In this document: positions 1 through 7,600 of the stretch, one piece after another | Position numbering within the stretch: position 1 is the stretch's first letter | Layout of the letters: every line of letters begins with the position of its first letter | Assembly (NCBI GenBank): GCA_902519635.1 | Contig: CABYKW010000009.1 | Location: 1 to 20,303 of the forward strand | Reading direction: 5' to 3' | DNA length: 20,303 nucleotides | Source: an uncultured Pelagibacteraceae bacterium | GTDB taxonomy: Bacteria; Pseudomonadota; Alphaproteobacteria; Pelagibacterales; Pelagibacteraceae | The notes under the pieces: generated by a model | What the model was told of the DNA's origin: nothing | What the model saw: the letters and a program-made list of their open reading frames with translations, nothing else | The model's database searches: none | Position numbers and translations under genes: made by a program

Positions 1-1
1 T

Positions 2-664
2 CTGAGAAAATCTAATCCTTCTCCTTTCATGTTTTATTTTAATTATGAAGATTTTAATGTATTGGGAAGCAGTCCTGAGATTTTAGTTAGACTAAGAAAA
101 AAAGAAGTTACCATTAGGCCTATTGCGGGTACTAGACCTAGAGGAAAAAATGATAAAGAAGATAAAAAATACGAATTGGATTTACTTAAAGATAAAAAAG
201 AATTAGCCGAACATCTCATGCTTTTAGATCTAGGAAGAAATGATGTAGGAAAAGTCGTTAAAACTAATTCAGTAAAGGTAACGGAAAAATTTAAGGTAGA
301 AAAATATTCACATGTTATGCATATAGTGTCTAACGTTGTAGGTAAGTTTAACAATAAATTTTCACTTTTTGAGACTTTATTGTCAGGTTTTCCTGCTGGT
401 ACTGTTAGTGGGGCTCCAAAAATCAGGGCAATGGAAATAATAGATGAGCTGGAGAAAAATAAACGAAAACTATATGCTGGAGGAATAGGATATTTCACTT
501 CTAATAACGAATTTGATACTTGCATAGCACTAAGAACAGCTTTAATTAAAGATAATAAATTCTATGTGCAAGCTGGAGCTGGGGTAGTAGCAGACAGTAT
601 ACCTCATAAAGAATATATAGAAACAGTGAATAAAGCTAAAGCATTAATGAGAGCAATTGATTAA
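2..664 (+). CDS. trpE: Anthranilate synthase component I (TrpE), C-terminal part, cut by the window edge
   Basis: The chorismate-binding subunit of anthranilate synthase converts chorismate and ammonia (from TrpG) to anthranilate, the first committed step of tryptophan synthesis. The reading frame is open to the window edge and already reads LRKSNPSPF before the first internal Met at 29, so the gene begins outside the window and only about 220 C-terminal residues are seen. Family signatures follow in order: PIAGTRPRG, a LLDLGRNDVGKV stretch, VMHIVSNV, SGFPAGTVSGAPK, YAGGIGYF, CIALRTA and the terminal QAGAGVVADS block; together they make the chorismate-utilising fold. The TAA stop is followed immediately by the trpG start, implying co-translation of the two subunits. 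Any leader peptide or attenuator, and the N-terminal Trp feedback site, would lie upstream and cannot be seen. Other chorismate enzymes (PabB) are possible from motifs alone, but the trpGDC neighbours make TrpE by far the most likely. Confidence 0.95.
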   Translation: MRKSNPSPFMFYFNYEDFNVLGSSPEILVRLRKKEVTIRPIAGTRPRGKNDKEDKKYELDLLKDKKELAEHLMLLDLGRNDVGKVVKTNSVKVTEKFKVEKYSHVMHIVSNVVGKFNNKFSLFETLLSGFPAGTVSGAPKIRAMEIIDELEKNKRKLYAGGIGYFTSNNEFDTCIALRTALIKDNKFYVQAGAGVVADSIPHKEYIETVNKAKALMRAID

Positions 665-1231
665 GTGAAAATTTTACTTATAGATAATTATGATAGTTTT
701 ACTTACAATCTATATCATTATATTTCAAAATTTAAAAAAAACGTTGAAGTAATAAGAAATGATAAAATTAATAGCAAAGATATTTTAAGAAAAAAATACA
801 ATAAAATTGTTATTTCACCAGGCCCTGGAAATCCTAACCAAGCTGGCAATTGTTTAAAAATTGTAAAAGACGTACATAAAAAAATACCAATTTTAGGTGT
901 TTGTCTTGGTCATCAAATCATTGGTCAAGTTTTTGGAGGAAAAATTATTAATGCTAAAAATTTAATGCACGGTAAAATAAGTAAAATTAAACACGTCAAA
1001 AAAGGATTATTTAAAAACATTAAAAATAATTTTGAAGCAACTAGATATCATAGTTTAGTCGTTAGTAGAAAAAATTTTCCTAAAAATCTTATGGTTACCG
1101 CTGAGACCAAAGACAAGACGATTATGGGACTAATGCATAAAAATTATGATATACATGGGTTTCAGTTCCATCCTGAGAGTATAAGTACTAAAATGGGTAT
1201 GAAATTGATAAAAAATTTTATAGCTAATTAA
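665..1231 (+). CDS. trpG: Anthranilate synthase component II, glutamine amidotransferase (TrpG)
   Basis: This class I glutamine amidotransferase subunit hydrolyses glutamine and passes ammonia to TrpE. It has 188 residues, the usual size for a stand-alone TrpG. The opening LLIDNYDSFTYNL is the family N-terminus. The oxyanion-hole region SPGPGNP lies at 51-57, the nucleophile Cys80 in GVCLGHQ, and the His169/Glu171 pair of the catalytic triad in FHPES. The start is GTG, abutting the trpE stop with no spacer, and no Shine-Dalgarno sequence is apparent, so translation probably depends on coupling to trpE. The protein may also serve PabB if the organism has only one such subunit, as in some bacteria; this cannot be decided here. 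Confidence 0.96.
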   Translation: MKILLIDNYDSFTYNLYHYISKFKKNVEVIRNDKINSKDILRKKYNKIVISPGPGNPNQAGNCLKIVKDVHKKIPILGVCLGHQIIGQVFGGKIINAKNLMHGKISKIKHVKKGLFKNIKNNFEATRYHSLVVSRKNFPKNLMVTAETKDKTIMGLMHKNYDIHGFQFHPESISTKMGMKLIKNFIAN

Positions 1232-1232
1232 T

Positions 1233-2228
1233 ATGACTGACATTATTGAAAAATTAAAAAATGGGCAAAATTTATCATTTGAAGAAAGTAAAGTTCTGTT
1301 TACTGATCTAATGGAAGGTAAACATTCTGAAGAGTTAATCGTAGAAATTTTGGAGTCTTTTATAAAAAAAGGCGAAACCAAAGACGAACTTGCAGGTGGT
1401 ATTTTTGTATTAAGAAATAAAGCAAACAAAGTAAAAGCTGATCCTAATACTATAGATACGTGTGGAACAGGTGGAGATGGGCAAAATTCTCTAAATATAT
1501 CAACTGCTGCAGCTATCGTACTTGCTAGTATGGGCGTAAAAGTTGCCAAGCATGGCAATAAAGCTGTTTCATCAAATTGTGGGTCAGCAGACGTTCTGGA
1601 AGCATTAAATATAAATATAAATTTAAAGCCAGAAGAGGCAGAAAATTCTATTAATAAATTTAATTTTGCTTTTATGTTCGCACCAAATTATCACTCGGCA
1701 ATGAAATATGTGGGACCAGCTAGAAAAAAAATGGGTAAAAAAACTATATTTAATCTAATCGGTCCTTTGAGTAGCCCTGCTCAAGTTAAAAGACAAGTAG
1801 TTGGAGTTTTTGATAAAAAATGGATGACACCATTTGCAGAAGCCTTAAAAGAAAACAGCGTAGAGCATGCTTATATAGTTCATAGTGAAGACGGTATGGA
1901 TGAAATCTCTCCTTTTGCAAAAACAAATATAGTTGAGTTAAAAAATAATATTATAAATGAGTTTACAATAGACCCAAAAGATCTCGGGATAAATTCAAAT
2001 AATAAAAATAATCTATTAGGTAAAAATGCAAAATATAATTCTTTAAAAATAATTGAAATATATAAAGGTGCCTCTAACGAATTTTCAGAAGCCGTAGCGT
2101 TAAATGTAGCAGCAGGATTAATTGTGTCAGGTCAATATAATGATTTAAAAGAAGCTTATAAAAAAGCAATAGAACAATTAAAATCAGGAAATGTTTTTCA
2201 TTTCTTAAAAAAGATACAATCAGCTTAA
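1233..2228 (+). CDS. trpD: Anthranilate phosphoribosyltransferase (TrpD)
   Basis: TrpD transfers the phosphoribosyl group of PRPP to anthranilate, the second step of the tryptophan pathway in the cytosol. The 331-residue length is typical. The N-terminal helical domain (about 1-65) is followed by the PRPP/Mg-binding glycine loop DTCGTGGDG (75-83), then NISTAAA (88-94) and the substrate-binding KHGNKAVSSNCGSAD block (106-120). The GPLSSPAQ segment near 180 and the metal-binding DGMDEIS segment near 220 are also present. The ATG starts one base after the trpG stop, and the gene's own TAA shares its last base with the trpC ATG, so it sits inside a tightly coupled trpE-G-D-C run. Nothing in the sequence looks degraded. 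Confidence 0.97.
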   Translation: MTDIIEKLKNGQNLSFEESKVLFTDLMEGKHSEELIVEILESFIKKGETKDELAGGIFVLRNKANKVKADPNTIDTCGTGGDGQNSLNISTAAAIVLASMGVKVAKHGNKAVSSNCGSADVLEALNININLKPEEAENSINKFNFAFMFAPNYHSAMKYVGPARKKMGKKTIFNLIGPLSSPAQVKRQVVGVFDKKWMTPFAEALKENSVEHAYIVHSEDGMDEISPFAKTNIVELKNNIINEFTIDPKDLGINSNNKNNLLGKNAKYNSLKIIEIYKGASNEFSEAVALNVAAGLIVSGQYNDLKEAYKKAIEQLKSGNVFHFLKKIQSA

Positions 2229-3022
2229 TGCCTAATATACTTGAGCAAATAATACGAGACAAAAAAGATGTATTAGATTCTGTTAAAAAGAATAATTCTC
2301 TAGCCTCCTTAGAAAAAAAAATTAAAAGTTTAAATTTTTTTTATAATTTTAAAAAAGTAATTCAAAACAATAAAGAAATTTCTTTAATAACTGAAATTAA
2401 AAAAGCGAGTCCTTCAGCTGGTATTTTAGTTGAAAACTTTAATCATTTAGATATAGCAAAAATGTTTATAGATTACGGAGCTACTTGTCTATCGGTTCTC
2501 ACAGAAGAAAAACATTTTTTAGGAAAATTAGATTACATTACAGATATTAAGAATAAATTTAAAATACCTGTACTAGCTAAAGATTTTTTTATTGACCCCT
2601 ATCAAGTTGCTTTATCTAAAAGTTTTGGTTGTGATTGTATTCTTTTAATCATTTCAGCGCTTGATAGAAATCAAGCTAATGAAATTTATGATGAAGCAAT
2701 TAAACACAACTTAAGTGTTATTGTGGAGGTACATAATCAAAAAGAAGCTGAGATGGCTTTAAATTATAGCGAAGCTTTAATTGGAATAAATAATAGAAAT
2801 TTAAAAACATTAGAAATCTCAATTAACAATACAATCTCAATGTTTGAAATCTTAAAAAGCCATAAAGGACCTCTAATCTCTGAAAGTGGAATCAAAAATG
2901 AAAAAGATGCCAAATATATTTTAGAAAAAACCGGTATTAAAAATTTCCTTATCGGAGAATCACTTTTAAAATCTGGTAATCCTGAGGAATTAATGAAACG
3001 ACTTCTTCAAATAAACCAATAA
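2228..3022 (+). CDS. trpC: Indole-3-glycerol phosphate synthase (TrpC)
   Basis: This enzyme closes the indole ring, converting 1-(2-carboxyphenylamino)-1-deoxyribulose 5-phosphate to indole-3-glycerol phosphate. It is a single-domain TIM barrel of 264 residues, not fused to TrpF. Visible signatures are the substrate and catalytic strand ITEIKKASPSAG (54-65, with Glu56 and Lys58), LTEEKHFLG (91-99), PVLAKDFFIDPYQV with general acid Lys118, VIVEVH with Glu167, IGINNRNL (185-192) and LISESGI (216-222). The ATG overlaps the trpD stop by one base (TAATG). The remaining genes trpF, trpB and trpA are not in the window; in alphaproteobacteria they usually form a separate cluster. In many relatives moaC and moeA follow trpC, but here the next gene is lexA. 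Confidence 0.97.
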   Translation: MPNILEQIIRDKKDVLDSVKKNNSLASLEKKIKSLNFFYNFKKVIQNNKEISLITEIKKASPSAGILVENFNHLDIAKMFIDYGATCLSVLTEEKHFLGKLDYITDIKNKFKIPVLAKDFFIDPYQVALSKSFGCDCILLIISALDRNQANEIYDEAIKHNLSVIVEVHNQKEAEMALNYSEALIGINNRNLKTLEISINNTISMFEILKSHKGPLISESGIKNEKDAKYILEKTGIKNFLIGESLLKSGNPEELMKRLLQINQ

Positions 3023-3055
3023 AATAGACGTTAATTTTAAGTTGTAATTTAAATA

Positions 3056-3070
3056 GAACTTTTATAGAAC
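3056..3070. promoter_or_regulatory. Predicted LexA operator 1 (GAAC-N7-GAAC)
   Basis: The sequence GAAC, seven bases, GAAC is the exact reverse complement of GTTC-N7-GTTC, the SOS box described for alphaproteobacteria. It lies in the short trpC-lexA spacer, 22 bases before the lexA ATG, as expected for an autoregulated lexA. A TATAGA at 3063-3068 overlaps the right half-site and could be a -10 element (a weak TTGTAA at 3042-3047 would be its -35 with a short 15-base spacer), so bound LexA would block the promoter. The match and location are seen directly; binding is inferred. Confidence 0.8.
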
Positions 3071-3076
3071 ATTAAT

Positions 3077-3091
3077 GTACGAGGTTTGTTC
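3077..3091. promoter_or_regulatory. Possible second LexA operator (GTAC-N7-GTTC) over the ribosome binding site
   Basis: GTAC, seven bases, GTTC is a one-mismatch copy of the GTTC-N7-GTTC box, in the opposite orientation to operator 1 and starting 21 bases downstream of it, about two helical turns. Its seven-base spacer contains the GAGG that would act as the lexA Shine-Dalgarno sequence, and it ends one base before the start codon. It may be a weaker operator giving cooperative repression. The one-base mismatch and a short half-site mean a chance match remains possible. Confidence 0.5.
3081..3084 (+). promoter_or_regulatory. Ribosome binding site of lexA, deciding the start
   Basis: GAGG lies 8 bases before the ATG at 3093, good Shine-Dalgarno spacing. 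The in-frame ATG at 3075 lies upstream of it and has no such element, so the motif supports 3093 as the real lexA start. Most other genes in the window lack a clear Shine-Dalgarno sequence and probably rely on coupling. Confidence 0.6.
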
Positions 3092-3092
3092 T

Positions 3093-3767
3093 ATGCTTAC
3101 AAAAAAACAAAAAAACTTATTAATATTTATTAATAAAAAGATTAGATCTACAGGAATATCTCCTTCTTATGAAGAGATGAAAAATTCACTCAACCTTAAG
3201 TCGAAATCTGGAATACATAGATTAATCTCAGCTTTAGAAGAAAGGGGTTTTGTAAAACGTTTAGCTCACAAGGCTAGAGCTTTAGAAGTTATTAAATTAC
3301 CGGAAAATGCTAGCGCTAACGATATATTTAATACATTTACTCCAAGCGTAATTAAAGGTGGTTTAGATAAAAATAGTAATAAATCTACTGATGTATCAAT
3401 TTTAGGAAGTATTGCTGCGGGAACGCCTATTGAAGCAATTCAACAAGAAGTTGATAGAGTTGCATTGCCAGAAGATTTGCAAAATAACGGAGAGCATTAT
3501 GGTTTAAAAGTTAAAGGTGACTCTATGATAGAAGCTGGAATTGCTGACGGCGATACTGTTATAGTTAAAAAAACTTCCAATGTAGATAGCGGTCAAATTG
3601 CAGTAGTATTAATTGATGACCAAGAAGCTACTTTAAAAAGAATAAGGAAAAAAGGAAACACTATCGCTCTAGAAGCGGCTAATAAAAATTACGGCACTAA
3701 AATATACGCAGCAAATAGAATAAAAATTCAAGGAAAACTCGTTTCTTTATATAGAAACTTTCATTAA
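3093..3767 (+). CDS. lexA: LexA repressor, SOS response regulator
   Basis: LexA represses DNA-damage genes and cleaves itself when RecA filaments form. The start is set at 3093 because the protein then begins MLTKKQ, the usual LexA N-terminus, behind a GAGG; an ATG 18 bases upstream would add six residues lying in the operator. The product is 224 residues. The winged-helix DNA-binding domain (about 1-65) contains the GISPSYEEM segment and the SGIHRLISALEERGFV recognition region. The self-cleavage site is Ala109-Gly110 in GSIAAGTP, and the S24-family catalytic dyad is Ser144 (KGDSM) and Lys182 (TLKRI). The gene follows trpC after 70 bases carrying one perfect and one near-perfect GTTC-N7-GTTC operator, so it is probably autoregulated. 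gltX begins 19 bases after its stop. In relatives comEC often separates lexA and gltX; it is absent here. Confidence 0.97.
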   Translation: MLTKKQKNLLIFINKKIRSTGISPSYEEMKNSLNLKSKSGIHRLISALEERGFVKRLAHKARALEVIKLPENASANDIFNTFTPSVIKGGLDKNSNKSTDVSILGSIAAGTPIEAIQQEVDRVALPEDLQNNGEHYGLKVKGDSMIEAGIADGDTVIVKKTSNVDSGQIAVVLIDDQEATLKRIRKKGNTIALEAANKNYGTKIYAANRIKIQGKLVSLYRNFH

Positions 3768-3786
3768 AATAGTTTAATTAACTTAA

Positions 3787-5175
3787 ATGTCTTTTAATTG
3801 TAGGTTTGCGCCTTCTCCTACTGGGCCTCTTCATATTGGTGGTGTTCGAACTGCTTTGTTCAACTGGTTGCTTGCAAAAAAGAATAAAGGAAAGTATTTT
3901 CTTAGAATTGAAGATACTGACAAAGAAAGATCGAAAGAAGAATTCACAAAACAAATTATTGCTTCATTAGCTTGGCTTGGAATTGAACACGATGGTAAAG
4001 AATATATTCAATCTAAAAACATCTCAAAACATATAGATATTGCGGAGGAGCTTCTTAAAAAAGGATTTGCATACAAATGTTATTGTACTGAAGATGAAAT
4101 CACAGAACAAAAAGAAAAGTGCAAGAAACAAGGCATACCCTATGTTTATAACAGAAAATGGAGGGATGCTAAAGATCTGAAAATTCCACATGATATCAAA
4201 CCTGTTATAAGATTTAAAAGTAAGATTTCAGGAAATACAATTATTAAAGACTTGGTCCAAGGAGAAAGAATTATTTCAAATTCTACAATAGAAGATTTTA
4301 TAATTTTAAGAAAAGACAAAACTCCAACTTACCAGTTGTCTGCTACAGTTGATGATCATTCAATGGATATAACTCATGTTATAAGAGGAGATGATCATAT
4401 GATTAATTCATTTAAACAAAAGCAAATTTATGATGCTATGGGATGGAAAGTTCCTAATTTTGCTCACATACCATTAATACATAGTGAAAAAGGCAAAAAA
4501 CTATCTAAAAGAGATAATGCTTCTACACTCGAAGATTACATTAAGATTGGAATTATCTCAGATGCTTTAAGAAACTATCTTTTAAGATTAGGTTGGTCGT
4601 ATAAAGACAAAGAAATTTTTACCAAACAAGAAAGTATTGAATTATTTAATTTAGAAGGTGTGGGAAAATCACCATCAAAACTAGATATGACTAGAATACT
4701 CTCAATTAATGAAACTTATATAAAGTCTGTAGATGAAAAAGATTTGTTTAAATTTTTAAAAGATTATGCCTCAAAATACAAAAAACCTATAGAACCATCT
4801 AAAGAAACTATCCTTTTAAAATCAATGATTTTTTTAAAAAATAAAGCTAAAACTTTAGAAGACATTTGGAATAATGCTCAATATATTATCAATGATAATA
4901 TTCAAATAGATAAGAATGACAAAAAACTTATCGATGATTTATCAAAAAAAGTTATAAAAGATTTTATTTCTGAATATACAAAACTAACAAAATTATCTAG
5001 AGAAACTCTAGAGCCTGTAATTAAATCTTTAATTGATAAACATAAAACTAACTTCAAAGGTGTAGGTCAGCCTTTAAGAATAGCTTTGGTAGGATCAAGA
5101 TTTGGTCCGGCACTTTATGATTTAATTTTGTCATTAAATAAAGATGAAGTTTTAAAAAGATTAAACAAAATCTAA
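3787..5175 (+). CDS. gltX: Glutamate--tRNA ligase (GluRS)
   Basis: GluRS charges tRNA-Glu with glutamate; in alphaproteobacteria it commonly also charges tRNA-Gln, later corrected by GatCAB. The 462-residue class I synthetase has the Rossmann-fold FAPSPTGPLHIGG (7-19, the HIGH-type motif) and KKLSKRDN (237-244, the KMSKS-type loop), plus LRIEDTD (39-45) and the VIRGDDH block near 200. The C-terminal half (from about 310) is the anticodon-binding helical domain. In the position of the zinc-binding segment of E. coli GluRS, Cys98 and Cys100 are present but the second Cys/His pair is not, so zinc binding is doubtful; many GluRS proteins lack it. The start at 3787 gives the standard N-terminus; no clear Shine-Dalgarno sequence is seen. 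Its stop overlaps the next gene by one base. Alphaproteobacteria may carry two gltX paralogues; which one this is cannot be told here. Confidence 0.96.
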   Translation: MSFNCRFAPSPTGPLHIGGVRTALFNWLLAKKNKGKYFLRIEDTDKERSKEEFTKQIIASLAWLGIEHDGKEYIQSKNISKHIDIAEELLKKGFAYKCYCTEDEITEQKEKCKKQGIPYVYNRKWRDAKDLKIPHDIKPVIRFKSKISGNTIIKDLVQGERIISNSTIEDFIILRKDKTPTYQLSATVDDHSMDITHVIRGDDHMINSFKQKQIYDAMGWKVPNFAHIPLIHSEKGKKLSKRDNASTLEDYIKIGIISDALRNYLLRLGWSYKDKEIFTKQESIELFNLEGVGKSPSKLDMTRILSINETYIKSVDEKDLFKFLKDYASKYKKPIEPSKETILLKSMIFLKNKAKTLEDIWNNAQYIINDNIQIDKNDKKLIDDLSKKVIKDFISEYTKLTKLSRETLEPVIKSLIDKHKTNFKGVGQPLRIALVGSRFGPALYDLILSLNKDEVLKRLNKI

Positions 5176-5945
5176 TGAAGGAAGCTCTATCTTTTAGAAC
5201 AAGAAAAAGTTCTTTTTACGATAAAAAATCTAATACCCCTTTTAAAATTAGTAGATCAAAATTTAATTATTTTCTTGAATGTAAAAGGTGTTTCTATTTA
5301 GACAGAGTCAAAGGACTCAAAGAACCTTCTATGCCAGGTTGGGCGCTCAACAATGCGGTAGATGAACTTCTAAAAAAAGAATTTGACGAATATAGAAAAC
5401 AACAAAAACCTCATCCCATTATGGTAAAACATAATTTAAATTTTGTTCCTTACCAACATAAGGATCTAGATATTTGGAGAAACTCTTTAAAAGGAGGAAT
5501 TTCATATTTAGATGAAAAAACCAATTTAATAATACATGGAGGCATTGATGATCTTTGGTTTGATTTGAATGAAAAAAAATTAGTGGTTGTAGATTATAAA
5601 GCCCAGTCCTCCAATAATCCTATAACAATTTCTTCTTATTTAGAATCTCATTGGCATACTAGTTATAAAAAACAAATGGATATTTACGTTCATATTTTAA
5701 GAAACATGAATTTTAAAGTTTCTGATCTTTCTTATTTTTATGTTTGTAATGGAGAAAAAACTAATAATAATTTCAATAATAGAATAGATTTTAAAACTAC
5801 ACTTGTCCCTTACCATGTTGATACATCATGGATTGATAATAAACTTAAAGAAATGAAAAATGTTTTAAATTTAGATAAACCTCCTGAAATTGAAAAAACT
5901 TGTGAAAAATGTGCTTACTTAAAAGGCGGAAAAGATTTTTTTTAA
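5175..5945 (+). CDS. PD-(D/E)XK nuclease-like protein with Cas4/RecB-type four-cysteine pattern
   Basis: Predicted DNA nuclease of the PD-(D/E)XK superfamily, 256 residues, not assigned to a named gene. The opening ISRSKFNYFLECKRCFYL (24-41) resembles the N-terminal helix of RecB/Cas4-type nucleases. The core motifs occur in order: GGIDD (122-126, metal-binding Asp125), VVDYK (138-142, the D-x-K pair Asp140/Lys142) and KQMDIY (166-171, the Q-x3-Y motif of RecB-like nucleases). Two cysteine pairs flank the core, Cys36/Cys39 and Cys243/Cys246 (CEKCAY), in the placement that holds a 4Fe-4S cluster in Cas4 and AddB; cluster binding here is inferred. The ATG overlaps the gltX stop by one base, so it is probably translated with gltX downstream of the LexA-regulated lexA promoter. 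No CRISPR array or cas genes are nearby. A repair or processing role is plausible but not shown. Confidence 0.75.
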   Translation: MKEALSFRTRKSSFYDKKSNTPFKISRSKFNYFLECKRCFYLDRVKGLKEPSMPGWALNNAVDELLKKEFDEYRKQQKPHPIMVKHNLNFVPYQHKDLDIWRNSLKGGISYLDEKTNLIIHGGIDDLWFDLNEKKLVVVDYKAQSSNNPITISSYLESHWHTSYKKQMDIYVHILRNMNFKVSDLSYFYVCNGEKTNNNFNNRIDFKTTLVPYHVDTSWIDNKLKEMKNVLNLDKPPEIEKTCEKCAYLKGGKDFF

Positions 5946-5946
5946 T

Positions 5947-6594
<648 letters not shown>

Positions 6595-6673
6595 AGAATC
6601 ACTATATTTTATTAGTAATTAAATTCTATAAATTTATCTCAGCAATATGTACGATTTGGGGTGTTGTGGATAT
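6595..6673 (-). other. 79-base spacer, longest gene-free stretch in the window
   Basis: This spacer separates the stop of the deacetylase gene from the start of the Glu-Pro protein on the minus strand. It may carry a promoter for the latter, but I see no convincing -35/-10 pair, and no GC-rich hairpin followed by a T run that would end transcription of the long upstream array. Confidence 0.4.
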
Positions 6674-7600
6674 TTAGCTTTTTAAAGCTAATAAATGGTG
6701 TTTAATGCTTTCCGATAAAGCTAATAAATCGTAACCACCCTCTAAAAAAGAAATTACTCTTCCCTCAGAATGTATATTAGCTAAATCTACAATCCTTTTT
6801 GTGATTTCATAAAAATCTTCTGATTCTAAATTAATACTTGCTAGAGGGTCTCTTGTATGTGCATCGAAGCCAGCAGATATTAAAATTATCTCAGGTTTAA
6901 ATTTATCAATTGGCTTCAAAATTTTTTGGTCAAATATTTTTAAAAATTCTTTACTTTTCATACCAGCTTTTAAAGGAGCATTAAAAATGTTATTTACTCC
7001 AGTTTCTTGCTCTGAGCCTGTACCTGGAAATAAAGGAAATTCATGTGATGAAGCATACGATACGGTTTCATCATTATAAAAAATTTCTTGTGTTCCATTT
7101 CCATGATGTACATCGAAATCAATTATGGCTATTTTGTTTACTTTATATTTATTTTGCAAATATCTTGCAGTAACAGCAATATTATTTACAAAACAAAAAC
7201 CCATGGCTTTAATTGTTTCAGCATGATGTCCTGGAGGTCTAATAGCGCAAAACACTCTCTCATTTTTGTTCATCAAATCATTTGCAGCTGCAATTCCGGC
7301 TCCACATGATCTTAAAATAGCTTTTTTACTATTGGGACATAGCATGGTATCAGCATAAGGCTCTTTTTCTACACCTATTAAACCTGATTTAGGTATATTA
7401 GAAAATATTTTTTCAATATATTTTTTAGGATGGACTAAAGAAATATTTTCTATGTCTGCTAAAGGTGCATCTTTAAATTCAATATTAAAATCTTTTATTT
7501 CTTTTATAGACTCTAAAATACTATCTATTCTCTCTTTTCTCTCAGGATGATTAAATCCGTTATCCTTAAGTAAACAATCAGTATGTCTATAGACTAACAT
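6674..7600 (-). CDS. HDAC-family (class II type) zinc-dependent deacetylase
   Basis: This belongs to the arginase/deacetylase fold family that includes histone deacetylases, acetoin-utilisation protein AcuC and acetylpolyamine amidohydrolases; it hydrolyses an acetyl-amide on lysine or a polyamine. The 308-residue protein is one catalytic domain. Visible residues are the tandem histidines His125/His126 in RPPGHHAE, zinc ligands Asp163 and His165 in DFDVHHGNGT, zinc ligand Asp246 in SAGFDAH, and the catalytic Tyr290 in LEGGYD. The N-terminal HPERKERI segment (18-25) is typical of the bacterial class II-like group. There is no signal peptide, so it is cytosolic. Its ATG overlaps the lpxB stop by one base (TAATG), so it is translated as the tail of the lipid A array. 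The substrate is unknown; the context suggests no direct link to lipid A, since LpxC, not an HDAC-type enzyme, does the deacetylation in that pathway. Confidence 0.9.
   Translation of the reverse strand: MLVYRHTDCLLKDNGFNHPERKERIDSILESIKEIKDFNIEFKDAPLADIENISLVHPKKYIEKIFSNIPKSGLIGVEKEPYADTMLCPNSKKAILRSCGAGIAAANDLMNKNERVFCAIRPPGHHAETIKAMGFCFVNNIAVTARYLQNKYKVNKIAIIDFDVHHGNGTQEIFYNDETVSYASSHEFPLFPGTGSEQETGVNNIFNAPLKAGMKSKEFLKIFDQKILKPIDKFKPEIILISAGFDAHTRDPLASINLESEDFYEITKRIVDLANIHSEGRVISFLEGGYDLLALSESIKHHLLALKS

Noticed and set aside
43..525. 160-codon open frame on the minus strand
   Set aside because: It lies wholly inside trpE, whose conserved motifs are continuous; the antisense product resembles nothing.
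3075..3092. Upstream ATG that would extend LexA by six residues
   Set aside because: The extension lies in the second operator, precedes the GAGG, and is not like known LexA N-termini, which begin with MLT-type sequences.
5175..5945. Assigning the nuclease as a CRISPR-associated Cas4
   Set aside because: No repeat-spacer array and no cas1/cas2 or other cas gene lies in the window; only the fold-level motifs and cysteine placement are shared.
6674..6691. Inverted repeat TTAGCTTT..AAAGCTAA at the end of the deacetylase gene as a terminator
   Set aside because: The stem is AT-rich with a two-base loop, lies within the final codons, and is not followed by a T run on the transcribed strand.
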